The notes under the pieces were generated by a model that saw nothing but the letters and a program-made list of their open reading frames with translations, made no database searches and was not told the origin of the DNA. Of a stretch of DNA of 64,000 nt, positions 47,281 through 55,127 are shown piece after piece. A program made the translations under genes and the position numbers. How positions within the stretch are numbered: position 1 is the first letter of the stretch; every line of letters begins with the position of its first letter. The stretch is from Streptomyces marokkonensis (GTDB lineage Bacteria > Actinomycetota > Actinomycetes > Streptomycetales > Streptomycetaceae), in assembly GCF_008312835.1 (NCBI RefSeq), contig NZ_VSKS01000008.1:62001-126000 (forward strand), in the 5' to 3' direction.

Positions 47281-49928
47281 GCACCGTGGTCGACGAACGG
47301 TTACGACGGCTGCGGAGTGAGCTGGACGACCACTCCCGGATCGCCGACCGGCTGGGGCTCGACCTGGAACGGCCGTTGCGGTCCCTGAACGACGGCTATC
47401 CCGAGAACGCGGTGGCCCTCATCGGCAAGCTGACCGAGAGGCTGCTCAAGGAACTGTGGCGCCACCACGGCATCGAGGGCGACCCTTCGACGAAGGCGCT
47501 GAACGACCTCGTCAAGCGCTGCCGACCGTACATCCGGAGCAGTACGGTCATGGACGCGCTCGACGACATCCGGCGGTTGCGCAACCGGTCCACCCACGAC
47601 GGGTACGACATCAGTGACGAGGACGGACTGCTGGCGGCCCGCCGACTCGTCGATGTACTGGTCTGGTTCACCGCGACCGGAAGCGCGGCCCTCCTCGGCG
47701 ACGAACCGGACGTGGCACCGGAGGTGGCGCGCCGCTGCGAGTTCCTAGCCGGGCTCTACGTCACTCTCGGCTACCGGCAGGCCAAGCGGTTCGTCCTCAG
47801 TCCTGACACCGTGTACCAGTTGTTCTGTCGCGAGTCGGGGATGCGTCTGGAGTACGTGGAGCTGATGCTCTCCAGGGACGCCGACGACCTGGGAACGGTA
47901 CTCTCCGCGAGCGGCGGCGAACTGCTGCGTACCAAGCTGCCCAAGCTCACCCGGTTCGTCGTGCTGGACGACGACGGGGGCGCGGCGCCCGGCGCCCTCC
48001 ACCAGTTGCTGGGTACGGACTTCCGGATCGTGCGCTACGACGGTTTCGTCGACACCATCGTCAGTCTGGAGACGCACCTCTCCGGCCTCACGTCCGTTGG
48101 CGGGCCCGTCGAGCCACGGATCGCCGTCGCGGCGGCGGTGCTCAGCACGGATCCCCGCACCGGCGAGCAGAAGGTGGAGCAGTCCGGCGACGCGGCGGAG
48201 TTGCTGACCCGCCTGTCGCGCGGCAGCGCGAACGTCCTGGTGACCGGTCGTCCGGGAAGCGGCAAGAGCACCCTCCTGCGCTCACTCGCCCTCAATCCAG
48301 AAATCCGCCGCTTCCGCTTCTACTTCGATCTCGGTCTCAAACCGAAGGACGAGCCGTTCTCCGAGTACGCGGCCCGGCTCCTGGCGCCTGCCATGGGACC
48401 GGAGCGCTCCCGTGCCTGGGACCTCTTCCTCTACCTGATCCGCTCCGGGACCGCTTTGTGCGTGCTCGACGCCGTCGACGAAGGCGTCGAGGAGCCCAGT
48501 CCGGACGGGTTCCTCAGACTCTTCACCGACCTGGCAGCCGTTCTGTCCGCCGAGTCGGCGGTGGTCATGAGCTCCCGGGTGTCGTTCCTCGCTGACTCAC
48601 CTCAGGTACGTCAGTTGCTGGACAGCGGAGCGGGCCGATCCGAGCAACTGGTCGAGCAGATGTACGCGAACGGCATCGACCCGTCACGCGTCCCGCACTT
48701 CCACGTCGTGCGTCTGGCCGACCCCGAGGCCACCCCGCTGGAGAGGCGCGTCACGGCGGCTCTGGAACTCCCCTCGGGACAGGCACTCGGCGACATCCTG
48801 GGCGCGCACATCACGCGGACACTGACCGAGCGCGGGTGTCCCGGCGTGGAGGAGCGGATGCCTTCCGCCTTCGGGTCGGCCTTCCTGAGCGGCAGGACCA
48901 CCTTCTCACTCCTCGATCTCCACAGGACGTTGGGGACCGGTGCCTTCTCGGACGGACGCCTTGATCTCGACGCGTGCGTCCTCGCGCCCCTGCTGCGCCC
49001 GGCAGGGCCGGACCACGTCGCCTTCGTGCACACGGCGTACCAGGAGCTGCTGGCCGCCCGCTACCTGGCGGAGCCCGCACACCTGGACGCAGCGGCAGAC
49101 ATTCCGGGCGGCGCCTTCCTCACGGAGCAGGTACGCGTCTTCCTCGCGGGAATGTCCGGCGTCGCGGAGACCGACGACTGCGTACTGCCGGCCGGGGCGT
49201 ATCTTGTCGGTCCGGCCGAGCGGCTGCTGATCCGCCGCGTCCCACGTTCCGTACGCTTCGACCGCCATGCGGTGACGGTCGCCCGCTACCGCCGTTTCCT
49301 GGACGCCCTCGAAGCGGACGGCACCTCACGGTGGGACCACCCGGACCAGCCCGCGCACGTCACACACCGCCCCTGGACCGACCGGCTGAGGCATCCGGAC
49401 TACTACGAGAATCCGCGCTACGCCGATCACCCGGCCATTTGCGTGAACTGGTGGAGCGCGTACGCGTTCGCCGCGTTCGAAGGCAAGCGTCTGCCGACCT
49501 CCCTCGAATGGGAAGCCGCCGCACGCGGCAGGGACGGAAGGCTGTTCCCGTGGGGCGATACGCCCGACAGCAGCCGCGTCAACTGCGCGGACTCCTGGGT
49601 CGGACGGCCTGTCGTGACGTACCAGGCGTGGTACCGCGATTTCGCGGGTGACGCCGTCCGCAGGGCCGGTGTGACCCCCGTCGGGGAACGCCCGGGCAAC
49701 CGCTCGCCGTTCGGTGTCCTCGACATGGTGGGCAACTGCTGGGAATGGACATCGACCAGCCTGGACGACCCCGGGGAGGCCGTGATCTGCGGCGGCAGCT
49801 ACGACAACCCCATGCGCGCGGTGCAGGTCGGCAGCAAGGGTGTTTACCGCAAGCGCGGCGGGAGCAACGCGGTCGGTTTCCGGTGCGTGCATGACATCAA
49901 GACCGAAACGGAGGAGACGGAAGCGTGA
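47277..49928 (+). CDS. HEPN-NACHT-FGE (formylglycine-generating-enzyme-like) STAND NTPase fusion
   Basis: 883 residues. The N-terminal helical domain (1-140) holds RLRNRSTHDG at about 100-109, matching the HEPN RNase motif RN-x3-H. A NACHT-type NTPase follows: Walker A GRPGSGKST near 323-331, Walker B-like ALCVLDAVDEG near 392-402, and SSR sensor (VVMSSRVSF). Residues ~640-883 are an FGE-sulfatase/C-type-lectin-like domain (LPTSLEWEAAARGRDGRLFPWGD, MVGNCWEWT, GGSYDN, GFRC). A central helical region would be the winged-helix/linker. In STAND immune proteins the NTPase oligomerises on sensing and frees an effector such as HEPN RNase; the FGE part could be the sensor. Codon 9 is TTA (47301), rare in Streptomyces and read by the bldA tRNA. 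Confidence 0.88.
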   Translation: MSTVVDERLRRLRSELDDHSRIADRLGLDLERPLRSLNDGYPENAVALIGKLTERLLKELWRHHGIEGDPSTKALNDLVKRCRPYIRSSTVMDALDDIRRLRNRSTHDGYDISDEDGLLAARRLVDVLVWFTATGSAALLGDEPDVAPEVARRCEFLAGLYVTLGYRQAKRFVLSPDTVYQLFCRESGMRLEYVELMLSRDADDLGTVLSASGGELLRTKLPKLTRFVVLDDDGGAAPGALHQLLGTDFRIVRYDGFVDTIVSLETHLSGLTSVGGPVEPRIAVAAAVLSTDPRTGEQKVEQSGDAAELLTRLSRGSANVLVTGRPGSGKSTLLRSLALNPEIRRFRFYFDLGLKPKDEPFSEYAARLLAPAMGPERSRAWDLFLYLIRSGTALCVLDAVDEGVEEPSPDGFLRLFTDLAAVLSAESAVVMSSRVSFLADSPQVRQLLDSGAGRSEQLVEQMYANGIDPSRVPHFHVVRLADPEATPLERRVTAALELPSGQALGDILGAHITRTLTERGCPGVEERMPSAFGSAFLSGRTTFSLLDLHRTLGTGAFSDGRLDLDACVLAPLLRPAGPDHVAFVHTAYQELLAARYLAEPAHLDAAADIPGGAFLTEQVRVFLAGMSGVAETDDCVLPAGAYLVGPAERLLIRRVPRSVRFDRHAVTVARYRRFLDALEADGTSRWDHPDQPAHVTHRPWTDRLRHPDYYENPRYADHPAICVNWWSAYAFAAFEGKRLPTSLEWEAAARGRDGRLFPWGDTPDSSRVNCADSWVGRPVVTYQAWYRDFAGDAVRRAGVTPVGERPGNRSPFGVLDMVGNCWEWTSTSLDDPGEAVICGGSYDNPMRAVQVGSKGVYRKRGGSNAVGFRCVHDIKTETEETEA

Positions 49929-50191
49929 GCGGCGGCGGGCCCCGGCACGGAACGATTGTCGACAGAAGACCGAGCGGCGGAGGGACGAACGGCGCCCTGG
50001 GCTCTTACATCGTCCGGGACGACGAGGACGAGCGGTACTACGGCTTCGACTACCGGCAGATCGTGACAGAGGGGTTCAGGACCATCCGCACCGGCGAGCG
50101 CGTGCGCTTCCACGTCAGCGCCGAGAGCCCCGACCGGGCGGAGTTCGTCATCCGCCTCGACCAGCCCGACCCCGCCGAGTACTACGCGTGA
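49925..50191 (+). CDS. Small OB-fold/cold-shock-like protein
   Basis: 88 residues, GTGA overlap with the NACHT gene. After a Gly/Arg-rich start (PRHGTIVDRRPSGGG), the pattern SYIVRDDEDERYYGFDYRQI and RTGERVRFHV resembles a cold-shock domain (G-xxx-F/Y-I-xx-D...G-xx-V-xF-V), a small nucleic-acid-binding OB fold. The likeness is by pattern only. If correct it may bind RNA linked to the HEPN effector. Confidence 0.72.
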   Translation: MSGGGPRHGTIVDRRPSGGGTNGALGSYIVRDDEDERYYGFDYRQIVTEGFRTIRTGERVRFHVSAESPDRAEFVIRLDQPDPAEYYA

Positions 50192-51468
50192 CCGTCTCCC
50201 CTCCGCCGCTCGACGAGGTGACCGGGGCGCGCCAGGAACTGACCGCCGTCCTGCCGGTACGGCTGCTGCGCGTTCCCGGCTGGCCCGAAGGCCCTTTTCC
50301 GTTCGCGCTGGGTGGCCGTCGCACTGACGCCCCGACCCGGTCCACCTACTTCGCCCCGGCCTCCGCCCGCGCCCTCTACGGGGCACCCGGGCGGCACCTT
50401 CGCTGGCACCTTCCGCTGGACGTCAAGCACGACGGGCTGACCCTGTTGGGCATGGAGCTCGTGCGCACGGCCACCGCCCGCAATCCCGACCACGCCCTCG
50501 GGGTATTGCACTTCAGCGTCGAGAGACCGCTACTGCCCGTACTGAGGGCCCTCGCCGGCCGGCGATCGGCCACAGCCGGCGATCCGCTCACCGGTCCGTT
50601 CGACCCGGCCGAGCTCCTCACCGGCATCGCCGATATCCGAAACCACGCCGCGCCGTTCGCGATCGCCAGGCCCTACACGATCGCCTTTCTGACTCCGACG
50701 TCACAGCACACCCCGGCACTCCGCACCGGCGTGGACGAGCGCCTGCCCGCCACTGCGGACCAGTGGCTGTGGCAACTGGCATCACGGTCCACACACGAGG
50801 ACTTCCCCGTCCCGCCGGAGACCGCCGACGAACAGCTCAAGGACACCATAAGGATCTCCGCCGACTGGAGCGCCCTGGTGCTCCGGCAGGGGGCCGCCTT
50901 CCTGGGCCACCGGCCCGACACCGGCACCGGCGACTTCTTCGAGTTCGGCGCGCTGCACTCTCGCACCGTTTACCTCGACGCGCTGCTCCTCGGCTCCCTC
51001 CAGCGCGATCACATCGACGAACTCACCGACGAACTCTCCGACGTGTTCAACGCCTCGGGTCTCGCCCGTCGCGTGGCCACCCTGGAGCGGAACATTGCCC
51101 TCTTCCGCAGCACCTACTGGCGACAACACCTCACCGCTCACGGGCCGGCCAACGACCTGCTGCTCGCCTTCCAGCACCAGCACCGGCTTCCGGCCCGCTT
51201 CAGCGAGATCCTCACCGAAGCCGCTGACTACAGCCGGCTCGTGCAGACGCAGGAGAGCCAGCAGATCGGTGCCGCCCTGGGGGTTCTCACCGTTCTCGGC
51301 CTGCCCCTGGGTACCGCCCTCGGCATCCTGCAGGTCCTCGGCGACGAATCGATGGCCCACCTGCTCATCGCCCTGGCACTGTCGGTCGCCACAGCAGGGG
51401 CGATTCTCACCACACGGTACGGCCGCATGGTCCTGTCGTCACTGCGAGGCCGGGACGACGCGACATAG
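50188..51468 (+). CDS. CorA-like protein with two C-terminal transmembrane helices
   Basis: 426 residues, GTGA overlap with the previous gene. A large soluble N-terminal part (1-~290) is followed by long helices (LARRVATLERNIALFRSTYW; HQHRLPARFSEILTEAADYS) and two membrane segments near 358-380 and 388-408, with a short basic tail. This is the layout of CorA-type channels, but the canonical GMN motif is not seen. CorA-like proteins appear as membrane effectors in some bacterial defence systems. Last gene of the operon; role as a pore or membrane effector is inference. Confidence 0.75.
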   Translation: MTVSPPPLDEVTGARQELTAVLPVRLLRVPGWPEGPFPFALGGRRTDAPTRSTYFAPASARALYGAPGRHLRWHLPLDVKHDGLTLLGMELVRTATARNPDHALGVLHFSVERPLLPVLRALAGRRSATAGDPLTGPFDPAELLTGIADIRNHAAPFAIARPYTIAFLTPTSQHTPALRTGVDERLPATADQWLWQLASRSTHEDFPVPPETADEQLKDTIRISADWSALVLRQGAAFLGHRPDTGTGDFFEFGALHSRTVYLDALLLGSLQRDHIDELTDELSDVFNASGLARRVATLERNIALFRSTYWRQHLTAHGPANDLLLAFQHQHRLPARFSEILTEAADYSRLVQTQESQQIGAALGVLTVLGLPLGTALGILQVLGDESMAHLLIALALSVATAGAILTTRYGRMVLSSLRGRDDAT

Positions 51469-51666
51469 GAAATGCAGACCGTTCGGCCAGAAGGCCGGGG
51501 AGCCACTCCCAAACGTCGCAGTCAGCATCCATGACGTCGGTACATATCGAGTGCGCGCATGCCCCTTGAAGGGCGCCACCGAGGGCCGCGCTGCGGTTCA
51601 CCCCGCACTCGGCTCGCTCCGTAGGGTCCGGACGGTTTCCTGAAGCTCCTCCGAATACCAGGACAA

Positions 51667-52279
51667 GTGGAGGCCCAACTGTCTGCGGATGGGAGGGCTC
51701 GATCAGTACATGGACCGCACCAGCGAAGCCCACGCGGCCTGGTTGCCAGGACTCAGGTCGTGCCGGACTTCCAGCGCCGTTCCGGCATCTGGAACGACAC
51801 CGCGCAGAGCCGGCTGATCGAGTCTCTGCCGCTGCGGATCGCCCTGCCCACGCTCTACGTGGCGGAGGAGGCGGACGAGTGCTGGTCCGTGGTCGACGGT
51901 GTCCAGCGGCTCACCAGCATCGTGCGCTTCGCGCAGCCGGAGACGGCCGGTCTGAAGCCGCTGCGGCTGGAACCCGGAGTACCTGACCCGGTACGACGGC
52001 GCCGGCTTCGAGGACCTCCCCGGCAGGATGCAGACCCGCATCCTGGAGAGCAAGCTCTCCGTGCTGCTGATCCGCAAGGGGACCCCGGAGGCGGCCAGGT
52101 CCAACGTCTTCCCCTGGTCAACACCGGCGGCCTGCCCCTCTCCCGGCAGGAACTGCGGCATGCCCTGATCCCGGGCCGGGCCCGCACTTTCCTGGCCGGA
52201 ACGCCGGGCGTATCTACTTCCGGCTGGTGCACGAGGAGAAGACAATCCGCGTCGCCCACATCGGGCGACATCTCTGACG
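51667..52279 (+). pseudogene. Decayed DUF262 (ParB/Srx-like nuclease family) gene
   Basis: VVPDFQRRSGIWNDTAQSRL, then LRIALPTLYVAEE and WSVVDGVQRLTSI is the start of a DUF262 domain. The frame then shifts: YLTRYDGAGFEDLPGRMQTR and ILESKLSVLLIRKG are read in a second frame (about 51985-52110), and VNTGGLPLSRQELRHAL returns in the first. At least two indels and a missing N-terminus. DUF262 proteins occur in phage defence (GmrSD-type nucleases), so this looks like a dead defence gene next to the NACHT operon. Confidence 0.8.
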
Positions 52280-52392
52280 GCCGGTCCCATCGACCGGCAC
52301 CCCTCGCACAGTGAAGGCAGGCCGGCCGTCCGTGTCCCGGCCCGGCGCGCGGGCACCGGCCACCCGTGACAAGTCCTACCGCGTTCCGGCGA

Positions 52393-52776
52393 TCAGGGAC
52401 CCAACTCGATGAGACGTACGGGCTGCCCCTTCCACGCCTCGGGTGCGGTGGTGGCGATCACTGCGCCGTTCGGCCGCTCCGCCGTCGGCTCGGCGGCGTA
52501 CCGGGTGTGGGCCGGTGCCCAGGAGGTCTCGCGCGCCACGGCCAGCGCCGCGGGCAGGTCCAGCTCCAGGACGGTGATGCCGGGGAGCGCTGCGAGATGC
52601 TCCGCCGTGCCCGGCCGCACACGATCGGCCGAGACCAGGGCACAGGCCGGGGCGTAGAGGAACCAGCCCGCCTCGGCATGAGCACGATGGATCAGCCGGG
52701 AGGCGAGTGCGTTGCCCTTCCCTGCCGCGACCATCGCGGTGTCGTCCAGGACAATGTGCAGGGGTTCGACCGTCAC
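52393..52776 (-). CDS. PIN-like toxin of a toxin-antitoxin pair
   Basis: 127 residues from GTG 52776 (GTGA overlap with the antitoxin). VEPLHIVLDDTAMVAAGKG gives an N-terminal acidic pair as in PIN domains; the later part (LDLPAALAVARETSW, HTRYAAEPTAERPNGAVIAT) lacks a clear third Asp, so it may be a divergent PIN-like fold. Gene order (antitoxin first, overlap) supports a toxin role. Confidence 0.75.
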   Translation of the reverse strand: MTVEPLHIVLDDTAMVAAGKGNALASRLIHRAHAEAGWFLYAPACALVSADRVRPGTAEHLAALPGITVLELDLPAALAVARETSWAPAHTRYAAEPTAERPNGAVIATTAPEAWKGQPVRLIELGP

Positions 52777-53030
52777 CTGACGCCCGCCTCGCTCAGCCGC
52801 CGGTCGAGCTCCGCGTCGAGAGCCGCCTGTTCGCTCACGCTCGGGTCGTAGCCGTTCCACTCGCGCAGGGCGGCGCGGGCCTGCTCGGCCCTCTCCGCAC
52901 GCTCCTCGGGGGTGAGCAGGGTCTCCGCGAGGTGGGAGAGGTAGCCCCGCAGGGACATGCCTTCGGAGGAAGCTACCCGGGCGAGCCTGTCGCGGGCCTC
53001 GGCGGGGATGCGGACGTTGGCGTCGGCCAT
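52773..53030 (-). CDS. Ribbon-helix-helix type antitoxin
   Basis: 85 residues from ATG 53030 with GGAG upstream. VRIPAEARDRLARVASSEGM is a ribbon-helix-helix DNA-binding start (strand VRIP, then helix), followed by SLRGYLSHLAETLL and an acidic/Arg-rich helical tail that would bind the toxin. Coupled to the downstream PIN-like gene. Confidence 0.85.
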   Translation of the reverse strand: MADANVRIPAEARDRLARVASSEGMSLRGYLSHLAETLLTPEERAERAEQARAALREWNGYDPSVSEQAALDAELDRRLSEAGVR

Positions 53031-53095
53031 GGTGTCTCCTTCGTTCCGGACGACCAAGATACGGGTACGGGTACGTACCCGTCCAGCCCCTGCGA

Positions 53096-53632
53096 TCACG
53101 GGCCCACCGGCCCGGCCGGAACCTCACGCTCCGCCCAGACCGTCTTGCCCGGACCGTCCGGCCGCGGATGCCAGCCCCAGTGGGCGGCGAGCGCTGCGAC
53201 CAGGAGGAGACCCCGGCCGGTTTCGTCGACGGCGGGGACCGCGGGCCCGGGGTCGCCCGGTCGGGGCGGGACCCGTTCGCCCCGGGTGTCGGTGACCTCG
53301 ACCCGGACGGTGACGGAACCGGGCCCGGTGCGCAGGTGGAGCCGGAGGTGGAAGTCCCGGCCGGGGACGTTGCCGTGCAGCACGGCGTTCGCCGTCAGCT
53401 CGGCGACGATCAGCACGACCGCGTCGTGGTCGTCGGTGCCGTACGGGACGCCCCAGGCGTCCAGGCGGACGGCGGTGAGACGCCTGGCGAGACAGGCTCC
53501 GCGCCGGGTGGAGGTGAACCGCATCTGAAAGGTGCGGCCGGCCGACGCGAGTTCGGGTGGGGTCTTGTCCAAGTGAGCGATGGGGGTGGCGAGTCGGCCG
53601 GGGCCGGTGAGGCCGGCGGTGTTGTGCGTCAT
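53096..53632 (-). CDS. HATPase-type regulatory ATP-binding protein (AbaA/anti-sigma-like)
   Basis: 178 residues from ATG 53632 (a GTG at 53680 would add 16). GHKL ATPase motifs: VAELTANAVLHGN (N box, Glu/Asn) and VDETGRGLLLVAALA (G box). Single-domain ATPases of this type act as anti-sigma-like regulators and occur next to XRE/DUF397 pairs in whiJ-like loci. It is divergent from just such a pair, so the three genes form one regulatory unit. Confidence 0.88.
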   Translation of the reverse strand: MTHNTAGLTGPGRLATPIAHLDKTPPELASAGRTFQMRFTSTRRGACLARRLTAVRLDAWGVPYGTDDHDAVVLIVAELTANAVLHGNVPGRDFHLRLHLRTGPGSVTVRVEVTDTRGERVPPRPGDPGPAVPAVDETGRGLLLVAALAAHWGWHPRPDGPGKTVWAEREVPAGPVGP

Positions 53633-53779
53633 GCCGACCACGATCCCGTTGGTCACGTAGCGCGACCAGTGGTGACGCACCGACGCGGCCCGCTGTACGC
53701 GAGGGGTCGGCGCGCGTACGAGGCGTGCGGCGTGACGGCGTCCCCGGCGGGCGCGTTGAGCCGGAGAAGGCGGTGGTCC

Positions 53780-54700
53780 ATGACGAAGCGTACGGGCGCG
53801 GAAGCCCTCGCGGGCGGCGGCGACGGCGGAACGGTCGTGAGTGTCGGGGACGGGTGGGAGAGCGACGACGGCGGGGGCGGCGCCTGCCGTCCCGAGGACG
53901 GCGGCGGCAAGGGCGTGGTCGCCGCGTTCGGGCAGACCCTGAAGACGCTGCGGCTGCGGGAGGGGCTGGACCGGGCGGAGTTCGGGAGCCGCATCGGGTA
54001 CTCGGCGGCCACGGTCGCGTCGTTCGAGCAGGGGCGGAGGATTCCGTCACCGAGGACGATCGAGCGGGCGGACGAGGTGCTGGGGGCGGGCGGGCTGCTG
54101 TGCGTGTGGAAGGAGGAGGTGGAGCGGGCTCAGTATCCGGTGTTCTTCCAGGGGATGGCGACGCTGGAGAAGGAGGCGGTTGAGCTCGTCTCGTACAGCA
54201 TGCCCGTCCTCAACGGGCTGCTCCAGACCGAGGAGTACATGAGAGGGCTACTCGGCATGAGGCGTCCCCCTCTGGACGAAGAGACCACAGAGCAACGTGT
54301 GGCAGCACGATTGGCCCGACAGGACATCTTCGACCGCCAACCGGCGCCCTTCCTGAGCTTCGTCCTGGACGAGTCGCTCCTGCGACGCCCCTACGGCGGC
54401 AAGACCGTGCTGCGGGGACAGCTGGAGCACCTGCTGCTGATCGGACAGAAGCGCAATGTCGAGATCCAGATCATGCCGCTCGACCGTGAGGACAATGCGG
54501 GCGTGAACGGGCCCTTCACCGTTGTCACGCGCAGGGACGGCAAGAAGTTCGTGTACGCCGAGGCACGGGGCATCGGCTCTCTGGAGACCGACCCGGAACA
54601 AGGAGTTCTGGCCGCCGCGCTCTATGGGATTATCCGATCACAGGCTCTCAGTCCGCGAGAGTCAACGGAGTTCATTGAAAGGTTGCTGGGATCGCCATGA
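53780..54700 (+). CDS. XRE-family (WhiJ/Scr1-like) regulator with DUF5753
   Basis: 306 residues from ATG 53780. Residues 45-105 are an XRE helix-turn-helix (TLRLREGLDRAEFGSRIGYS, VASFEQGRRIPS), and 110-300 match DUF5753 (MPVLNGLLQTEEYM, QHLLLIGQ-like stretch, PFTVVTRRDGKKFVY). An extra Gly-rich segment precedes the HTH. ATGA overlap with the DUF397 gene. Such pairs regulate development and antibiotic genes in Streptomyces. Confidence 0.93.
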   Translation: MTKRTGAEALAGGGDGGTVVSVGDGWESDDGGGGACRPEDGGGKGVVAAFGQTLKTLRLREGLDRAEFGSRIGYSAATVASFEQGRRIPSPRTIERADEVLGAGGLLCVWKEEVERAQYPVFFQGMATLEKEAVELVSYSMPVLNGLLQTEEYMRGLLGMRRPPLDEETTEQRVAARLARQDIFDRQPAPFLSFVLDESLLRRPYGGKTVLRGQLEHLLLIGQKRNVEIQIMPLDREDNAGVNGPFTVVTRRDGKKFVYAEARGIGSLETDPEQGVLAAALYGIIRSQALSPRESTEFIERLLGSP

Positions 54701-54912
54701 AGAGCGCTGAGTCCTCGACCGTCGCCTCCGGCCTCGCCTGGTTCAAGAGCAGCTACAGCGGAACCGAGGGCGGTGAATGCGTAGAGGTCGCGAGCGGAAC
54801 GGCAGATGTGCACGTCCGGGACTCCAAGGCCGCCGCCGGGCCCGTCCTCACGGTGTCACGTGACGCGTGGGCGGGGTTCGTCGGGCTGGCTTCCTCGGAG
54901 CGGAGCGTCTGA
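54697..54912 (+). CDS. DUF397 small partner protein
   Basis: 71 residues: LAWFKSSYSGTEGGECVEVA, then VHVRDSKAAAGPVL and WAGFVGLA, the complete DUF397 pattern. Translationally coupled to the XRE gene. It is the intact counterpart of the frameshifted copy at 45.9-46.2 kb. Confidence 0.95.
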   Translation: MKSAESSTVASGLAWFKSSYSGTEGGECVEVASGTADVHVRDSKAAAGPVLTVSRDAWAGFVGLASSERSV

Positions 54913-54929
54913 CACGCGTACGGTCACAA

Positions 54930-54962
54930 GAGCCCTGCCGGTCCCATCGGACGGCAGGGCTC
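54930..54962 (+). terminator. Hairpin terminator after XRE-DUF397 pair
   Basis: GAGCCCTGCCG (54930-54940) with its perfect complement at 54952-54962 and an 11-nt loop, 18 nt after the DUF397 stop. Confidence 0.8.
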
Positions 54963-55127
54963 CCGCGTGCGCCGGCCAACGTCTCTGCTCAGCGACGCCC
55001 CGCCAAGGGGCGGTTTTCGGCCGATGCGCGCTCCCCGGCCGCTCGGCCCCCGGGCAGCTCTGTTGCACCTGATAGTTGATCAATAACCTTGTGCGGTACA
55101 TGAAATGACGTCTCTCCTGGGAGCCCC

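Noticed and set aside
49840-50187. Longer start for the CorA-like protein overlapping the NACHT gene
   Set aside because: The extension is an Arg-rich out-of-frame reading of the FGE domain and the OB-like gene; the GTG at 50188 shows the same 4-nt overlap as the other junctions.
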